From: Denitrobaculum tricleocarpae
GTDB taxonomy: Bacteria; Pseudomonadota; Alphaproteobacteria; Kiloniellales; Kiloniellaceae
NCBI RefSeq assembly: GCF_007004665.1
Contig: NZ_ML660059.1
Span: 1-64,000, forward strand
Direction of reading: 5' to 3'
Length of the DNA: 64,000 nucleotides
Positions 9,397 through 17,563 of the stretch are shown here, piece after piece (the stretch's first letter is position 1; each line of letters opens with the position of its first letter). Position numbers and translations under genes: made by a program. Below the pieces are notes generated by a model. The model worked only from the letters and a program-made list of their open reading frames with translations. It was not told where the DNA came from and ran no database searches.

Positions 9397-10419
9397 TCAC
9401 CCGGCCGTGGTGAGACGGAGAAGCCGGTCACGCAGCTGCTTGACGATCGACAGAAGATTCTGCCGGGTCGTTCCCGGAAAACCTGCCGCTGTGAAAAGCT
9501 CCGGGTAGCTGAAGTAGTGGTGCGATGTGCTCAAGCGCTTAATGTTCCGCCGCTGAAAGTCGGTCATGGGCAGGGCTTTGATCGCATCCAGGGCCTCTTG
9601 CCGTGCGCCCACATCATAGAGGTGCAAGGCCCGGCCCGGTTCCAGGCGCTCACGGGACTGGCCGGTCAGGGGCGCAAGAATCTCATCCCAGGCCGCCTGC
9701 ACCTTCGCGACACTCCAATGCCGAATGTCCCAGTCCCCGGGTTTGATCTTCTTGAAGTCGAGTGGCCCGTTCACATGAAAAGCGACCGTCGAACCTCCAT
9801 CCACCACCTGCTGCAGGGATAAGTGATCCGCCAGCTGATGACAGCAAACAGCCAGGGAGTAAGCCGGAAAATAGAGATAGTCCTGCATTGCGATGGTTGC
9901 GGAGCCGGGCACCAGGGAAGAGCCGAAAACCTCCAGGCAATGGGTCAGGTCCGGTTGTTTTTTCGGCGCATCGAGGAACAGAAATTCGATCGGCTTCCCG
10001 GTCCATTCGATATCTTTGATTTTTGTCCGCTGACTCGTGATACGGTCGGCGAAGGCAGACACATTTTTCAGGAAATACTCTTCAAAGCTATCGCCCTTTT
10101 TCAGCGGAAGATCGACGACGTTGCTGTCACCCCATGCCCAGGTGAAGCCATCGAAGCAATAGAGATGGGTTTGCTTGCCGCTGGCCGCCAATCCAGCGGC
10201 AATATGGATGCTGCTTCGGCCGAGCCAAGAGCCGACCTCCACAACATCGCCGGTGCCGCGCAGCTGGCTCGAGCTTTTCCAGAAGAGGTACCGGCATTCG
10301 GGTTCCGACGTCATGCCCGGGAGTGTCGGGAGTTCTGGCAGCACAACCTTGGCGAAATCCGACGCAAGCGGGGGGACATCAGCCCCCGGTGAATGACCCG
10401 AAATACTATGTTCTGTCAT
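9397..10419 (-). CDS. Class I SAM-dependent methyltransferase, CmcI/Methyltransf_24 type
   Basis: 340 aa. The SAM-binding motif I is VVEVGSWLGRSSIHIA near residues 59-74; an acidic loop (YCFDGFTWAWGD) follows; the post-II strand reads IEFLFLDAPKK. This layout is that of the Methyltransf_24/CmcI-like O-methyltransferases found in glycan and antibiotic pathways, which methylate hydroxyl groups on sugars or small molecules. The last 100 residues have no recognised domain. The gene is a single transcription unit between the two AraC genes, with no glycan genes nearby, so its substrate is unknown. No signal peptide: cytoplasmic. Confidence 0.75.
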   Translation of the reverse strand: MTEHSISGHSPGADVPPLASDFAKVVLPELPTLPGMTSEPECRYLFWKSSSQLRGTGDVVEVGSWLGRSSIHIAAGLAASGKQTHLYCFDGFTWAWGDSNVVDLPLKKGDSFEEYFLKNVSAFADRITSQRTKIKDIEWTGKPIEFLFLDAPKKQPDLTHCLEVFGSSLVPGSATIAMQDYLYFPAYSLAVCCHQLADHLSLQQVVDGGSTVAFHVNGPLDFKKIKPGDWDIRHWSVAKVQAAWDEILAPLTGQSRERLEPGRALHLYDVGARQEALDAIKALPMTDFQRRNIKRLSTSHHYFSYPELFTAAGFPGTTRQNLLSIVKQLRDRLLRLTTAG

Positions 10420-10587
10420 TTCGACGTCTTTCTATCTTGAAGCTTGCACATCGCCTGTCGTCAGCCTGAGCGTGAAGAGGATCCGCCATGGATATTCGGT
10501 CTTGAACTCCATACCTGCAAGCTCCTCGCCTTACAACTTTAAACAGGTCATGTCCGCCCTTGCGCTCTCGGGAGGCACTTGACCCGG

Positions 10588-11532
10588 CTAATCCTCGGCC
10601 CGCTGTCGGGTCAGCCACGCGCGCGGGGCGCAGCCGAAGCGGCGTTGGAAGGCACGGGCCAGGGCGGTGGCGCTTTGATAGCCGGTCGCCGGGGCGACGG
10701 CCTTTAAGGGCCGGCCCCGCAGGAGGAGCTGCTTTGCGAGCTCCAGGCGCAGGGCGGTCAGATAGTCGCCAGGCGACGCCCCGACCCGCTGCTTGAATGC
10801 CGCCGCGAAGTTGGAACGGGACATGCCGGCGATCCCCGCCAGGGCCTCGATGTTCAGCTCCGCCGCCGGGTCGGCGTGCATGGCGGCAAGGGACCTGGCG
10901 AGCTTGGGATCCGCCAGGCCGGCCAGCAGGCCCCGTTCGACCAGGCCCCGCGCAATACAGTGGCGCAGCAGCATGACGATCAGCAGCTCGAGGATCAGAT
11001 CGACCGCGGCCCGCTGTCCGAACCCGGGCGTGAAGGCTTCATCGAAAAGACGCTCGAGCACGGGACCCAGGCCCGCCAGGGCATCGAGCGGCACGATCAG
11101 TGGGTCCGGCAGTCCGAGCATCAGAAATTCGGCCTCGGGACCGTTATAGCTCAGGCGGGCGCAAACCAGTTCGCTGCCCGGTTCGCTTCCGGATTCACCA
11201 CCCGATCCGCGCACTGGTTCACTCCCCCGTTTATTGGCCGGTTCACTCTCCTGTTTGCTGGCCGCTTGCCCCTCGGCTTCCAGGCGGTGGCCGCGGGGCT
11301 TTGAGAAGAGGATGAGACTTGGCTGCTCGATATGCCGGACCGCTTCGCCCTTGCTATGCAGCCGCAGCGGGCCCCGGCGCAGCAGATGCAGATGACCCTG
11401 CGCGCCGACGTCGCCGACGTCGGAGGTGCCGCAGAGGGACCCGGAAAAAAAGACGCTGGCAGTCAGGCTGCGGCCGCTGAGCCAGGGAAAGAGATCGGGG
11501 TCTTCGGACGAACGGCGTGTTTCTTCGGACAA
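10588..11532 (-). CDS. AraC-family regulator with Ser/Glu-rich linker
   Basis: 314 aa beginning at TTG (no closer ATG). Residues about 10-85 form an N-terminal sensor like the cupin_6 domain (LHLLRRGPLRLHSKG). A low-complexity insert of about 35 residues follows (EPANKRGSEPVRGSGGESGS), encoded by an imperfect ACTGGTTC-like repeat. The C-terminal HTH pair is LNIEALAGIAGMSRSNFAAA and LKAVAPATGYQSATALARAF. The gene is divergent from the secreted YHS-domain protein gene at 11634, with about 100 bp between, so control of that gene is plausible. The linker repeat is unusual for the family and may vary in length between strains. Confidence 0.85.
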   Translation of the reverse strand: MSEETRRSSEDPDLFPWLSGRSLTASVFFSGSLCGTSDVGDVGAQGHLHLLRRGPLRLHSKGEAVRHIEQPSLILFSKPRGHRLEAEGQAASKQESEPANKRGSEPVRGSGGESGSEPGSELVCARLSYNGPEAEFLMLGLPDPLIVPLDALAGLGPVLERLFDEAFTPGFGQRAAVDLILELLIVMLLRHCIARGLVERGLLAGLADPKLARSLAAMHADPAAELNIEALAGIAGMSRSNFAAAFKQRVGASPGDYLTALRLELAKQLLLRGRPLKAVAPATGYQSATALARAFQRRFGCAPRAWLTRQRAED

Positions 11533-11633
11533 AATATCAGACCTGATGGCTTACCTCTGTTCCAGGGACCGGACCGCGGCCTCGCCCGCAAGCCTGCGCC
11601 CCTTCGAACAATGAACCCACTGGAGGTATCCCA

Positions 11634-12158
11634 ATGTCGCTCGTTTTCAAAGCTTTTCGTAACGCGCTCTTCTCCGTCGGCCTTGCGCTGGCGGTCGTCC
11701 CGGCCACAGCCCAGCTCGCGCAGGCCGAAACCGAGGTCAATATCGTCGAGGGCTACGCCGTGCACGGCTACGACGTCGTCGCTTACTTTACGCAGGACAA
11801 GCCGGTCGTCGGTGACGACCGCTTCACCGCAAGTCACGAAGGCGCAAACTATCGCTTCGCAAGCGCGGAAAACCGCGATCTCTTCACCGCCGATCCGGCC
11901 AAGTACGCCCCTAAGTACGGCGGGTACTGCGCCTTCGGTGCCGCCATGGGCCGTAAATTCGACGGTGATCCCAACGCCTGGGCGATCGTTGACGGCGAGC
12001 TCTACCTGAACCTCAACAAGAAGGTTCAGGCCCGCTGGAAAGAGAACATCCCCGGTTTCATCAAGGGTTCCGAGAATAACTGGCCCCTGATCCGCAGCAT
12101 CGCCGATGCCTCTCTCGAAGCCTCCACGCCGGAAGGTGTGACGATCGGCGCTCAGTAA
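11634..12158 (+). CDS. Secreted YHS-domain protein, copy 1
   Basis: 174 aa; GGAGG lies 7 nt upstream of the ATG. A signal peptide covers about residues 1-30 (VGLALAVVPATAQLAQA). The YHS domain spans about 38-100 (VHGYDVVAYFTQDKPVVG ... KYGGYCAFGAAMG); such domains are proposed to bind metal, often copper, or haem-like groups. The C-terminal part (WAIVDGELYLNLNKKVQARW) is shared with the paralogue at 16141-16614. Periplasmic. It is divergent from an AraC regulator and followed by a strong terminator, so it forms a single-gene unit. Its biochemical role is not established. Confidence 0.85.
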   Translation: MSLVFKAFRNALFSVGLALAVVPATAQLAQAETEVNIVEGYAVHGYDVVAYFTQDKPVVGDDRFTASHEGANYRFASAENRDLFTADPAKYAPKYGGYCAFGAAMGRKFDGDPNAWAIVDGELYLNLNKKVQARWKENIPGFIKGSENNWPLIRSIADASLEASTPEGVTIGAQ

Positions 12159-12177
12159 GTCCGCCACTGAACCGTTC

Positions 12178-12206
12178 GCCCGGAGCCATCTGCGCTCCGG
12201 GCTTTC
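12178..12206 (+). terminator. Rho-independent terminator after YHS gene
   Basis: GCCCGGAGC-catctg-CGCTCCGGGC then CTTTCT, 20 bases past the YHS stop codon. The stem is nearly perfect; the T-run is short. Confidence 0.7.
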
Positions 12207-12403
12207 TGGAGCAAGATCATCCGTCATGCGGTCCCGGGTGGTGCCGCAAGACGGAACCGCTGCGCGGCGGCCACAGCATAAAGATGACCCTGAATAGATA
12301 GACTCAGATCTTTTTTGTGTATTTCTAAGCGAGCTCAGATAACATCTAATGCCTTAGTTTGGACCACATACTCGGTCCACTGGACTTGGCGCAGAACAGT
12401 TGT

Positions 12404-12778
12404 ATGACAGCAGAGCAGGGCACGTTGGCCGGTGTGAACGAAGAATCCAGAGCTCTTCGGGTGGCAGTAATTGAGGAGATTCGGGTGCTCGCCAGTGCCT
12501 CGCTGCAATCGAAATATGAGATTGATGTTCCCATTGCAGATGTTCCGGCCGAACTTATTTGCGGCTTTTGCGATGATCTCTATCATCCAAAAAGCAAAAC
12601 CTTCCTGGACGCATTCACGGAAGACGAAATCAAACAATTAGCAGTGCTGTACGGACTGCTGTATCTCGTCAGCGAGACGGTGAACCGGTCACATCCTCTG
12701 AAAATAGCCGATCTCCAGAAACTGCCTGAATGGCGTGCGGTCATGTCATATGCGAAAGACTTGGAGTCCGATCTCTAA
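12404..12778 (+). CDS. Hypothetical protein, 124 aa
   Basis: Starts at the ATG 12404; the frame is open back to a TTG at 12359. The protein is acidic, mostly alpha-helical by composition, and has no signal peptide or membrane segment. A central FCDDLYHPKSKTFLDAFTEDE and a hydrophobic helix (LAVLYGLLYLVSETV) are its most distinctive parts. No family is recognised. The DNA here is lower in GC than its neighbours and the 5' region has AT-rich runs, which hints at acquisition. It has no same-strand partner within 280 bp. Confidence 0.6.
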   Translation: MTAEQGTLAGVNEESRALRVAVIEEIRVLASASLQSKYEIDVPIADVPAELICGFCDDLYHPKSKTFLDAFTEDEIKQLAVLYGLLYLVSETVNRSHPLKIADLQKLPEWRAVMSYAKDLESDL

Positions 12779-13060
12779 CGTAGAGAAGAGCCGGGTTTAA
12801 TGGGAGGGTCCGCCCCACGGTTTTTTGGTATGCGATGATCGATGTGCCCGCATCACCAACACGAGGACATTATCTCATTCCACTCGCCTCCAAATGCTCT
12901 GCGCTTGCAGATTTCAGGTTGCAGCCGGGAAATTGAACCTAAATAGCAAACAGGTTCATCACATATCGGCCTCTGCGCCGGAGATGGCCGCGCGCCGCGT
13001 GCCATGCCGGGGTTCGCACGCCCGGCTCTACGCATCACAGTATTTCGAGGTTTACCAAGA

Positions 13061-13471
13061 ATGAGCATGACCAGAGGCAATCCCGGGGCGCTCTTCAACA
13101 GCACCCAGTATGGTTTCTCCCAGGCCGTATCGGCGAAAGGGAGCAGAATCGTCATGACGTCCGGTCAAGTGGCCTGGGACGCAGACGAAACCCTGACGGG
13201 CGCGGGCGATTTGTATGCCGAGGCGTCCAAGTCCCTGGAGAACGTAAAGATCGCCCTGTCCTCGCTTGACGCCCGGCTCGCGGACGTCGTTTCCCTGCGC
13301 ATTTACATCGTCGATTACAAGCTCGAGGAATCCGATCTGATCAGCCGCGCCCTCAAGGAATCCTTTCCCGAAGGAGAAGAACCCGCCGCGACCTGGATCG
13401 GGGTCAACTGCCTTGCCAACCCGGATTTCCGTATCGAGATCGAGGCCATGGCCGTTGTTCCGGAGGCGTAA
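13061..13471 (+). CDS. RidA family (YjgF/YER057c/UK114) protein
   Basis: 136 aa from the ATG 13061. It carries the chorismate-mutase-like RidA fold: FSQAVSAKGSRIVMTSGQVAWD at the N-terminus, ASKSLENVKIALSSLDARLADVVSLRIYIVDY in the middle. The C-terminal block PAATWIGVNCLANPDFRIEIEAMAV lacks the Arg that RidA needs for 2-aminoacrylate deamination, so it belongs to a non-deaminase Rid subgroup of unknown substrate. Cytoplasmic, likely trimeric by family. It is monocistronic. A second Rid protein, also without the Arg, lies at 61482-61895. Confidence 0.85.
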   Translation: MSMTRGNPGALFNSTQYGFSQAVSAKGSRIVMTSGQVAWDADETLTGAGDLYAEASKSLENVKIALSSLDARLADVVSLRIYIVDYKLEESDLISRALKESFPEGEEPAATWIGVNCLANPDFRIEIEAMAVVPEA

Positions 13472-13551
13472 AAGCCCTTAACAAATAGTGCAGTCGGTAC
13501 CCTTGTGGCAGGTAGGACAGCGCCTTCGATACACCGCAGTCCTCCTGACGC

Positions 13552-14022
13552 TCAATCGAATTCGATCAGCACCAGGATGAAATCGACGCACTCGCCTTGG
13601 ATCGAGAAAGGGAGAAAAATCTCCCAGGATTTTTTGATTCCGTCCATGGGCCCGATGTAGTTCAGGGAAAGGAGTTTGGGCGTCCCGCTGGCTTCCACCT
13701 CGCTGTAGGCGTTCCAGACTTCCGAACCCGGGCCCTTGCCCTCGATCTCCGACAGTCTCTTTCCGGTGTAGCTGTCCTTCACGCGGTCGTCGATGTAGGT
13801 CCCGACAAGACGGAACCTGAAGTCCTTAAAGGGCTGGTCTTGGCCATCGCGCACCACCTCAACCATCAAAAGGTGCGGCAGGAGCGACGGCACATCGAGG
13901 GGATCGAAGGCCGAGCGCAGGGGAAGTGCGCGCGCACCCTTCAGGCGTTTCCAGTGCTCTAGGGCTTGCCGCAGCCTATCCGGCAGATCACCAGGATCGT
14001 ACGTCTTTGGAGTGTCGCCCAT
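13552..14022 (-). CDS. PAS_5 domain protein
   Basis: 156 aa containing a single PAS fold of the PAS_5 type common in alphaproteobacteria: LPLRSAFDPLDVPSLLPHLLMVEVV, then FRFRLVGTYIDDRVKDSYTGKRLSEI. It has no output domain, membrane segment or signal peptide. Such stand-alone proteins are generally of unknown function and may act as small-molecule sensors. It is convergent with the RidA gene at 13061-13471 and has its own promoter region upstream. The N-terminus (MGDTPKTYDPGDLPDRLRQA) is helical and probably caps the PAS domain. Confidence 0.8.
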   Translation of the reverse strand: MGDTPKTYDPGDLPDRLRQALEHWKRLKGARALPLRSAFDPLDVPSLLPHLLMVEVVRDGQDQPFKDFRFRLVGTYIDDRVKDSYTGKRLSEIEGKGPGSEVWNAYSEVEASGTPKLLSLNYIGPMDGIKKSWEIFLPFSIQGECVDFILVLIEFD

Positions 14023-14162
14023 GTCATCGTGCCCCGATAGCGTGACCGCCCCGCGGCCAGGGCCCTCTGAAATTCAGCATACCGTTAGAGTTGTGCAGAC
14101 TACCGGCTTAGCTGTCAATTTGTAACGGTGCCGCGCCCTGATTTTTACAACTTTGATTGAGC

Positions 14163-14615
14163 TTAACCGGCAAGTGCGACACACCCTGGCTCCGCTAAAA
14201 GCCGCCTGGTCCGCGACCCAACTGCAATTGCAGCGTCGCTGCGCCGATTGACGGCGGACTGCCCGACTACACCGGCTTGCGTAACATGTGCAAGAACGCT
14301 GACCGCTGCCAACCTGTTACCCAAATGATGCATTGCTTTGAAGTCTCGTTTCCTGAGCGCAGAATTTATGCCTCGGTGGAGCTGTGCAAGGGTCTCGGGC
14401 AAGTTCTTCTCGATAGAGGAAGAGCCTCTCACCATGCCGAAAACGGATGAGGACAGACAGGTACCCAGGTACTGCAAAGCCAGGAAATCACGATCTTTGT
14501 ACGCCTGGTTGATGCTGTCCACGAGATCGGCGCAGACCATCGATTCCACCCGGACTCTTACGGCCGGATACCTCGCTTCGGTATGTGCCTGTGCGAACCG
14601 CCATGAAACGAACAT
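14163..14615 (-). CDS. Hypothetical protein with internal duplication
   Basis: 150 aa; the ATG at 14615 has AAGGGG 8 nt upstream. Residues about 32-58 and 81-107 repeat the same helical unit, with the pattern INxAxxxRDFxAxxxLGxxL and a trailing SV. No known family is recognised. It lies downstream of the second YopT-like protease gene on the same strand, 98 nt from its stop, so it may be the third gene of that cassette; the first cassette has no equivalent. The C-terminal third (ARSRTRRL-like, basic) shows nothing recognisable. Confidence 0.55.
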   Translation of the reverse strand: MFVSWRFAQAHTEARYPAVRVRVESMVCADLVDSINQAYKDRDFLALQYLGTCLSSSVFGMVRGSSSIEKNLPETLAQLHRGINSALRKRDFKAMHHLGNRLAAVSVLAHVTQAGVVGQSAVNRRSDAAIAVGSRTRRLLAEPGCVALAG

Positions 14616-14713
14616 TGTCTTATCCCCTTACTTAAATTGCGTGATATCCGCGCTTAGTCCAGACGCTGCAGTTTTGTGTGTTTTAGTTCCGGACGCTTGC
14701 AGGCGCGCTTTGG

Positions 14714-15499
14714 TCAAATCCCCTTCGCGTAGGACTTGATGACAAAGTCGTCGCCCAAATGCCGGACGTAGTTCGAGGCCCAGTAGAAACCGCCGGGTTC
14801 GCCAACCCAGCGCTGGAAGTCGGCCGCGTTCTCGAAGTAGAAGATGCCGTAATTGGGATCGAAGAACATGGCGTCGTCACCAACGAAGGCTGCCACAGCG
14901 TGCCCCCCCACCGGCCCATGGATGGAGATGATCTTGTAGGACCAATAGCGGCCCGAGTGATTGCCCACGATGGACTCGCCCAACCGCCGGCCGAACGCGA
15001 TTTGCACCATCGGACTGTTAGCGGGGTCCCTGAACCCCGGAGGCGGCCTGAGCCCTGGAGGCGCTTTGGACGCGGAAGGCGACAGGTTCAGCGCCGGGTT
15101 GGAGATGTTCATCTGCCGCAGGATTTTGTGCCTGCGCAGGAAATTGTCGGTGAACTGGTCCTTGGTACGATTGTAATCGGTGCGGTTCGTGCAGGTCCTC
15201 AGAGCGTCGGCGTATTTCAACTGGTTCAAGGCAATAGCCACACCGGTGAAATAGCCGCCGCTGCGCTGCGTGCCCGAACCCATGGCCCTTGCCGCCTCCG
15301 CAAAACTCTTCGGTACGTCATTGGCGTGATGGGCGACCCAGTGCATGCAGAGGGATTTGCAGACCCCCTGACTTGTTCCTGGTATTTGGCGCATAATGGT
15401 GCCGAGGCCTTCCATTCGGTCGCCCTGATCGAAAGCTTCAATCAGATATCCGCCGAAATTCCGTACCGTGCCACGCACGATCGCTTTTGAGCCGAACAT
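14714..15499 (-). CDS. YopT-like (C58) cysteine protease, copy 2
   Basis: 261 aa, paralogue of 3683-4435. The catalytic blocks are intact: GVCKSLCMHW (Cys47), GGHAVAAFVG (His) and FFDPNYGIFYF (Asp). It differs by a Pro-rich insert of about 20 residues in the middle (SKAPPGLRPPPGF) and many conservative changes; N- and C-termini are nearly identical to copy 1. The start is firm (GGAGGAG 6 nt upstream). It follows its own short Pro-rich gene (15589-15876) by 89 nt. Both enzymes look active, so the duplication has been kept functional. No signal peptide is present. The substrate is unknown. Confidence 0.75.
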   Translation of the reverse strand: MFGSKAIVRGTVRNFGGYLIEAFDQGDRMEGLGTIMRQIPGTSQGVCKSLCMHWVAHHANDVPKSFAEAARAMGSGTQRSGGYFTGVAIALNQLKYADALRTCTNRTDYNRTKDQFTDNFLRRHKILRQMNISNPALNLSPSASKAPPGLRPPPGFRDPANSPMVQIAFGRRLGESIVGNHSGRYWSYKIISIHGPVGGHAVAAFVGDDAMFFDPNYGIFYFENAADFQRWVGEPGGFYWASNYVRHLGDDFVIKSYAKGI

Positions 15500-15588
15500 G
15501 TCAGTCTCCTCCTCTGGCTGCCCGTCAGGGCCCAGGTGTCATGATGTGAATGATGGGGTGCTGTTTGCGGCGACGCCGTGTATCAGTA

Positions 15589-15876
15589 TTATGGGGACGC
15601 TTTATCTTTTCCGCAATCGTCAGAATCAAGAACGTAGAAGGTCTCCGCCGGAACCGACGTTGCCTTGTTCCCGCCAGCCGAAGAGGCACCTCTTGGTATA
15701 AGCGGCAGTGGCTGCGGGCAGGATATTTTCCGCATGCTTGCCCCCCATGGGGACGATGCCGGATGCTCGCTCGTCGCCGACCTGTGCCAAACCGCCGGAC
15801 GAAGCGAGATAACATCGCAGGGTGTCGCTGTCCTGTCGTATTCCACCGGACGCTTAGGAGAAATCTGTACAAGCAT
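15589..15876 (-). CDS. Short Pro-rich protein upstream of C58 protease, copy 2
   Basis: 95 aa from ATG 15876, preceded by CGAGGACAG. Shares the SPWGASMRKIS and PLPLIP blocks with the copy 1 product at 4560-4841, while the N-terminal 40 residues and the C-terminus (FYVLDSDDCGK) differ. The frame is open upstream to an ATG at 15987 (MQVKKNRNK), and that segment too is conserved between copies. It stands immediately upstream of, and co-directional with, protease copy 2. The selective conservation of one block suggests this is the part that contacts the protease or is cleaved by it; that is inference. Confidence 0.55.
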   Translation of the reverse strand: MLVQISPKRPVEYDRTATPCDVISLRPAVWHRSATSEHPASSPWGASMRKISCPQPLPLIPRGASSAGGNKATSVPAETFYVLDSDDCGKDKASP

Positions 15877-15987
15877 TCGACTGTCCTCGGTTTGGCCCGT
15901 TTGTCGCGATGACCGCGATCTGCGAGCGGGTGTTGCAGCTACAACAATCCGGCCATTTGTTTTATTCCGATTTTTTTTGACCTGCAT
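15877..15987 (-). other. Conserved leader of the C58 cassette or N-terminal extension, copy 2
   Basis: Counterpart of 4842-4997. In frame it reads KKNRNKTNGRIVVAATPARR then SRSSRQ, against KKNWNKAGGQIVVAVTRAHR then PRSSRQ in copy 1, with many silent differences. Here an ATG (15987) is available for the longer reading, but no strong Shine-Dalgarno precedes it. Confidence 0.45.
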
Positions 15988-16140
15988 ATCCAGGCGCGCA
16001 AGAAGGCCCGCCGTGCCCCCGGTAAAAACGATCCAACCCGCCGCTCACGGCCCGATAACATCTGCGTAAGGAGGGTGGCGCCGACGCTGTTTCGCACCAT
16101 ATCGGTGTCAGGAATTCAGAGACCACCAATGGAGTTTCCC

Positions 16141-16614
16141 ATGGCCTTCACCCGACGTAGTCTTTTGTCGTTTGCCGTTGCCGTGCCCGCAGCGGCTGCT
16201 CTCGCCCCGCTCGCTTTCTCCCCGGCTGCGCGTGCCGCGAAGCCGGCGGTCTATGCCAATGACGGGATCGCCATCGACGGCTCCGATGCCGTCGCCTATT
16301 TCACCGAAGGCCGGCCCGTCGCGGGCAAAGCCGATCTGACCCATGACTGGATGGGCGTGACCTGGCGGTTTGCATCGGAAGAGAACCGCGCCGCTTTTGC
16401 GGCCAGGCCCGAGGATTACGCGCCGCAATACGGCGGCTACTGCGCCTATGCCGTGAGCGAAGGCTACACCGCGTCGACCGTGCCGGAGGCCTGGAAGATT
16501 GTGGACGGCAAGCTCTACCTGAACTACTCGCGTGGCATTCAGCGGCGATGGGAGCGCGATATTCCCGGCCGCATCGCCGCCGCGGACGCGAACTGGCCGT
16601 CCGTGCTGTCCTGA
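16141..16614 (+). CDS. Secreted YHS-domain protein, copy 2
   Basis: 157 aa from ATG 16141, which has GGAG 5 nt upstream; an in-frame ATG at 16129 is an alternative. The N-terminus carries a twin-arginine-like signal (FTRRSLLSFAVAVPAAAAL) with cleavage after ARA. The YHS domain follows (IDGSDAVAYFTEGRPVAG ... QYGGYCAYAVSEG), then the shared tail (WKIVDGKLYLNYSRGIQRRWERDIPG). The Tat signal, unlike the Sec-type signal of the 11634 paralogue, suggests export in a folded, cofactor-bound state. It is flanked by the C58 cassette (divergent) and an orphan gene. The role is not established. Confidence 0.85.
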   Translation: MAFTRRSLLSFAVAVPAAAALAPLAFSPAARAAKPAVYANDGIAIDGSDAVAYFTEGRPVAGKADLTHDWMGVTWRFASEENRAAFAARPEDYAPQYGGYCAYAVSEGYTASTVPEAWKIVDGKLYLNYSRGIQRRWERDIPGRIAAADANWPSVLS

Positions 16615-16852
16615 GCGCCCAGGGCTGTCGTCAGCTCCGCCGCGATTTTGGAAGAGAAGCGGTGCTCATTGAAGTAGTGAGACCGACCAAGGTACTCGCC
16701 AGTTAACTTGGGATTCATGCATTAGTTGTATTAACCCATGAGCTGAAATACTGCGCATTTCACAGATGGGAACTAGATGCAACGGCATGGCTTACAAGTG
16801 GGTTGCTGCAGGAGTTGGCTGACTGTCGCCGAGCTACCCGGAAGAGCGAGCT

Positions 16853-17344
16853 TTGATCAAACTTCATGAGATGACAGTCGCAGATCTGTTGTCACTGCAT
16901 ACGCAGATCGGCGAGGAATTCAGGTTACGCGGTATTAGCCGCAGCGCAAACGCCCTGACGGGCGACCTGGCAGAGTACTTGTTCTGCAACGCCTTTGACT
17001 GGGAACAAGCAGCAAACTCCGCAAAGGGCTACGACGCCATAGGAAAAGATCAAACCCGTTACCAGATCAAAGGCCGACGGGTACACCGACGCAACAAGTC
17101 GCGCCAGCTTTCCGCCATAAGGGAGATAGAGGCCGGACACTTCGACGTTCTGGCTGGCGTCTTATTCGACGATGACTTCAAAGTGCGCTGCGCAGCCCTG
17201 ATTCCCCGAGCCATCGTCCAGGGTCATTCCAAGTACAACCGCCATACCAACAGCAACAGATTCATGTTGAGTGACAACATTTGGTCTCTGAACGGCGTGC
17301 AAGACGTTACCAATCGCATTCGCGCACTGCTCGACGAGGGATAG
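16853..17344 (+). CDS. PD-(D/E)XK nuclease-like hypothetical protein
   Basis: 163 aa, starting at TTG 16853 with GGAAGAG upstream (an ATG at 16871 is the alternative). The order GDLAEYLFCNAF - KGYDAIGKDQTRYQIKGRR fits a restriction-endonuclease-like core: an early helix Glu, Asp in the first strand and QxK in place of (D/E)xK in the next. It resembles small DUF proteins annotated as restriction-endonuclease-like (DUF6998 type; from memory, uncertain). No methyltransferase or toxin partner lies beside it, so it is not an ordinary restriction system. GC content is lower than the neighbours, suggesting horizontal transfer. Confidence 0.6.
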   Translation: MIKLHEMTVADLLSLHTQIGEEFRLRGISRSANALTGDLAEYLFCNAFDWEQAANSAKGYDAIGKDQTRYQIKGRRVHRRNKSRQLSAIREIEAGHFDVLAGVLFDDDFKVRCAALIPRAIVQGHSKYNRHTNSNRFMLSDNIWSLNGVQDVTNRIRALLDEG

Positions 17345-17563
17345 TCGGTACACGCCAGCCTCGTCGAGGACGCATCCCACCGCATCCAAAGCATTATCTG
17401 CAGAACCTGCAAAACGTTCCAACGGCACCCGCCGTTGCTGCGACATTTCACCCTCTGGCTGTTGCATTGGGTTCCGCCTACACTCAGGCTTTACTGATCT
17501 CCGGTCCGCCTGGGGATGCCCCTGATGGCGGTCCTGAGACAAACTTGCGTGCGGTAGGTTGAT

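Noticed and set aside
10406..10618. 70-aa reverse-strand frame between methyltransferase and AraC genes
   Set aside because: Overlaps both neighbours' ends, has no start signal and an Arg-rich composition typical of chance frames.
12801..12826. Possible terminator TGGG...CCCA followed by T6
   Set aside because: The stem is only about four base pairs, too weak to call.
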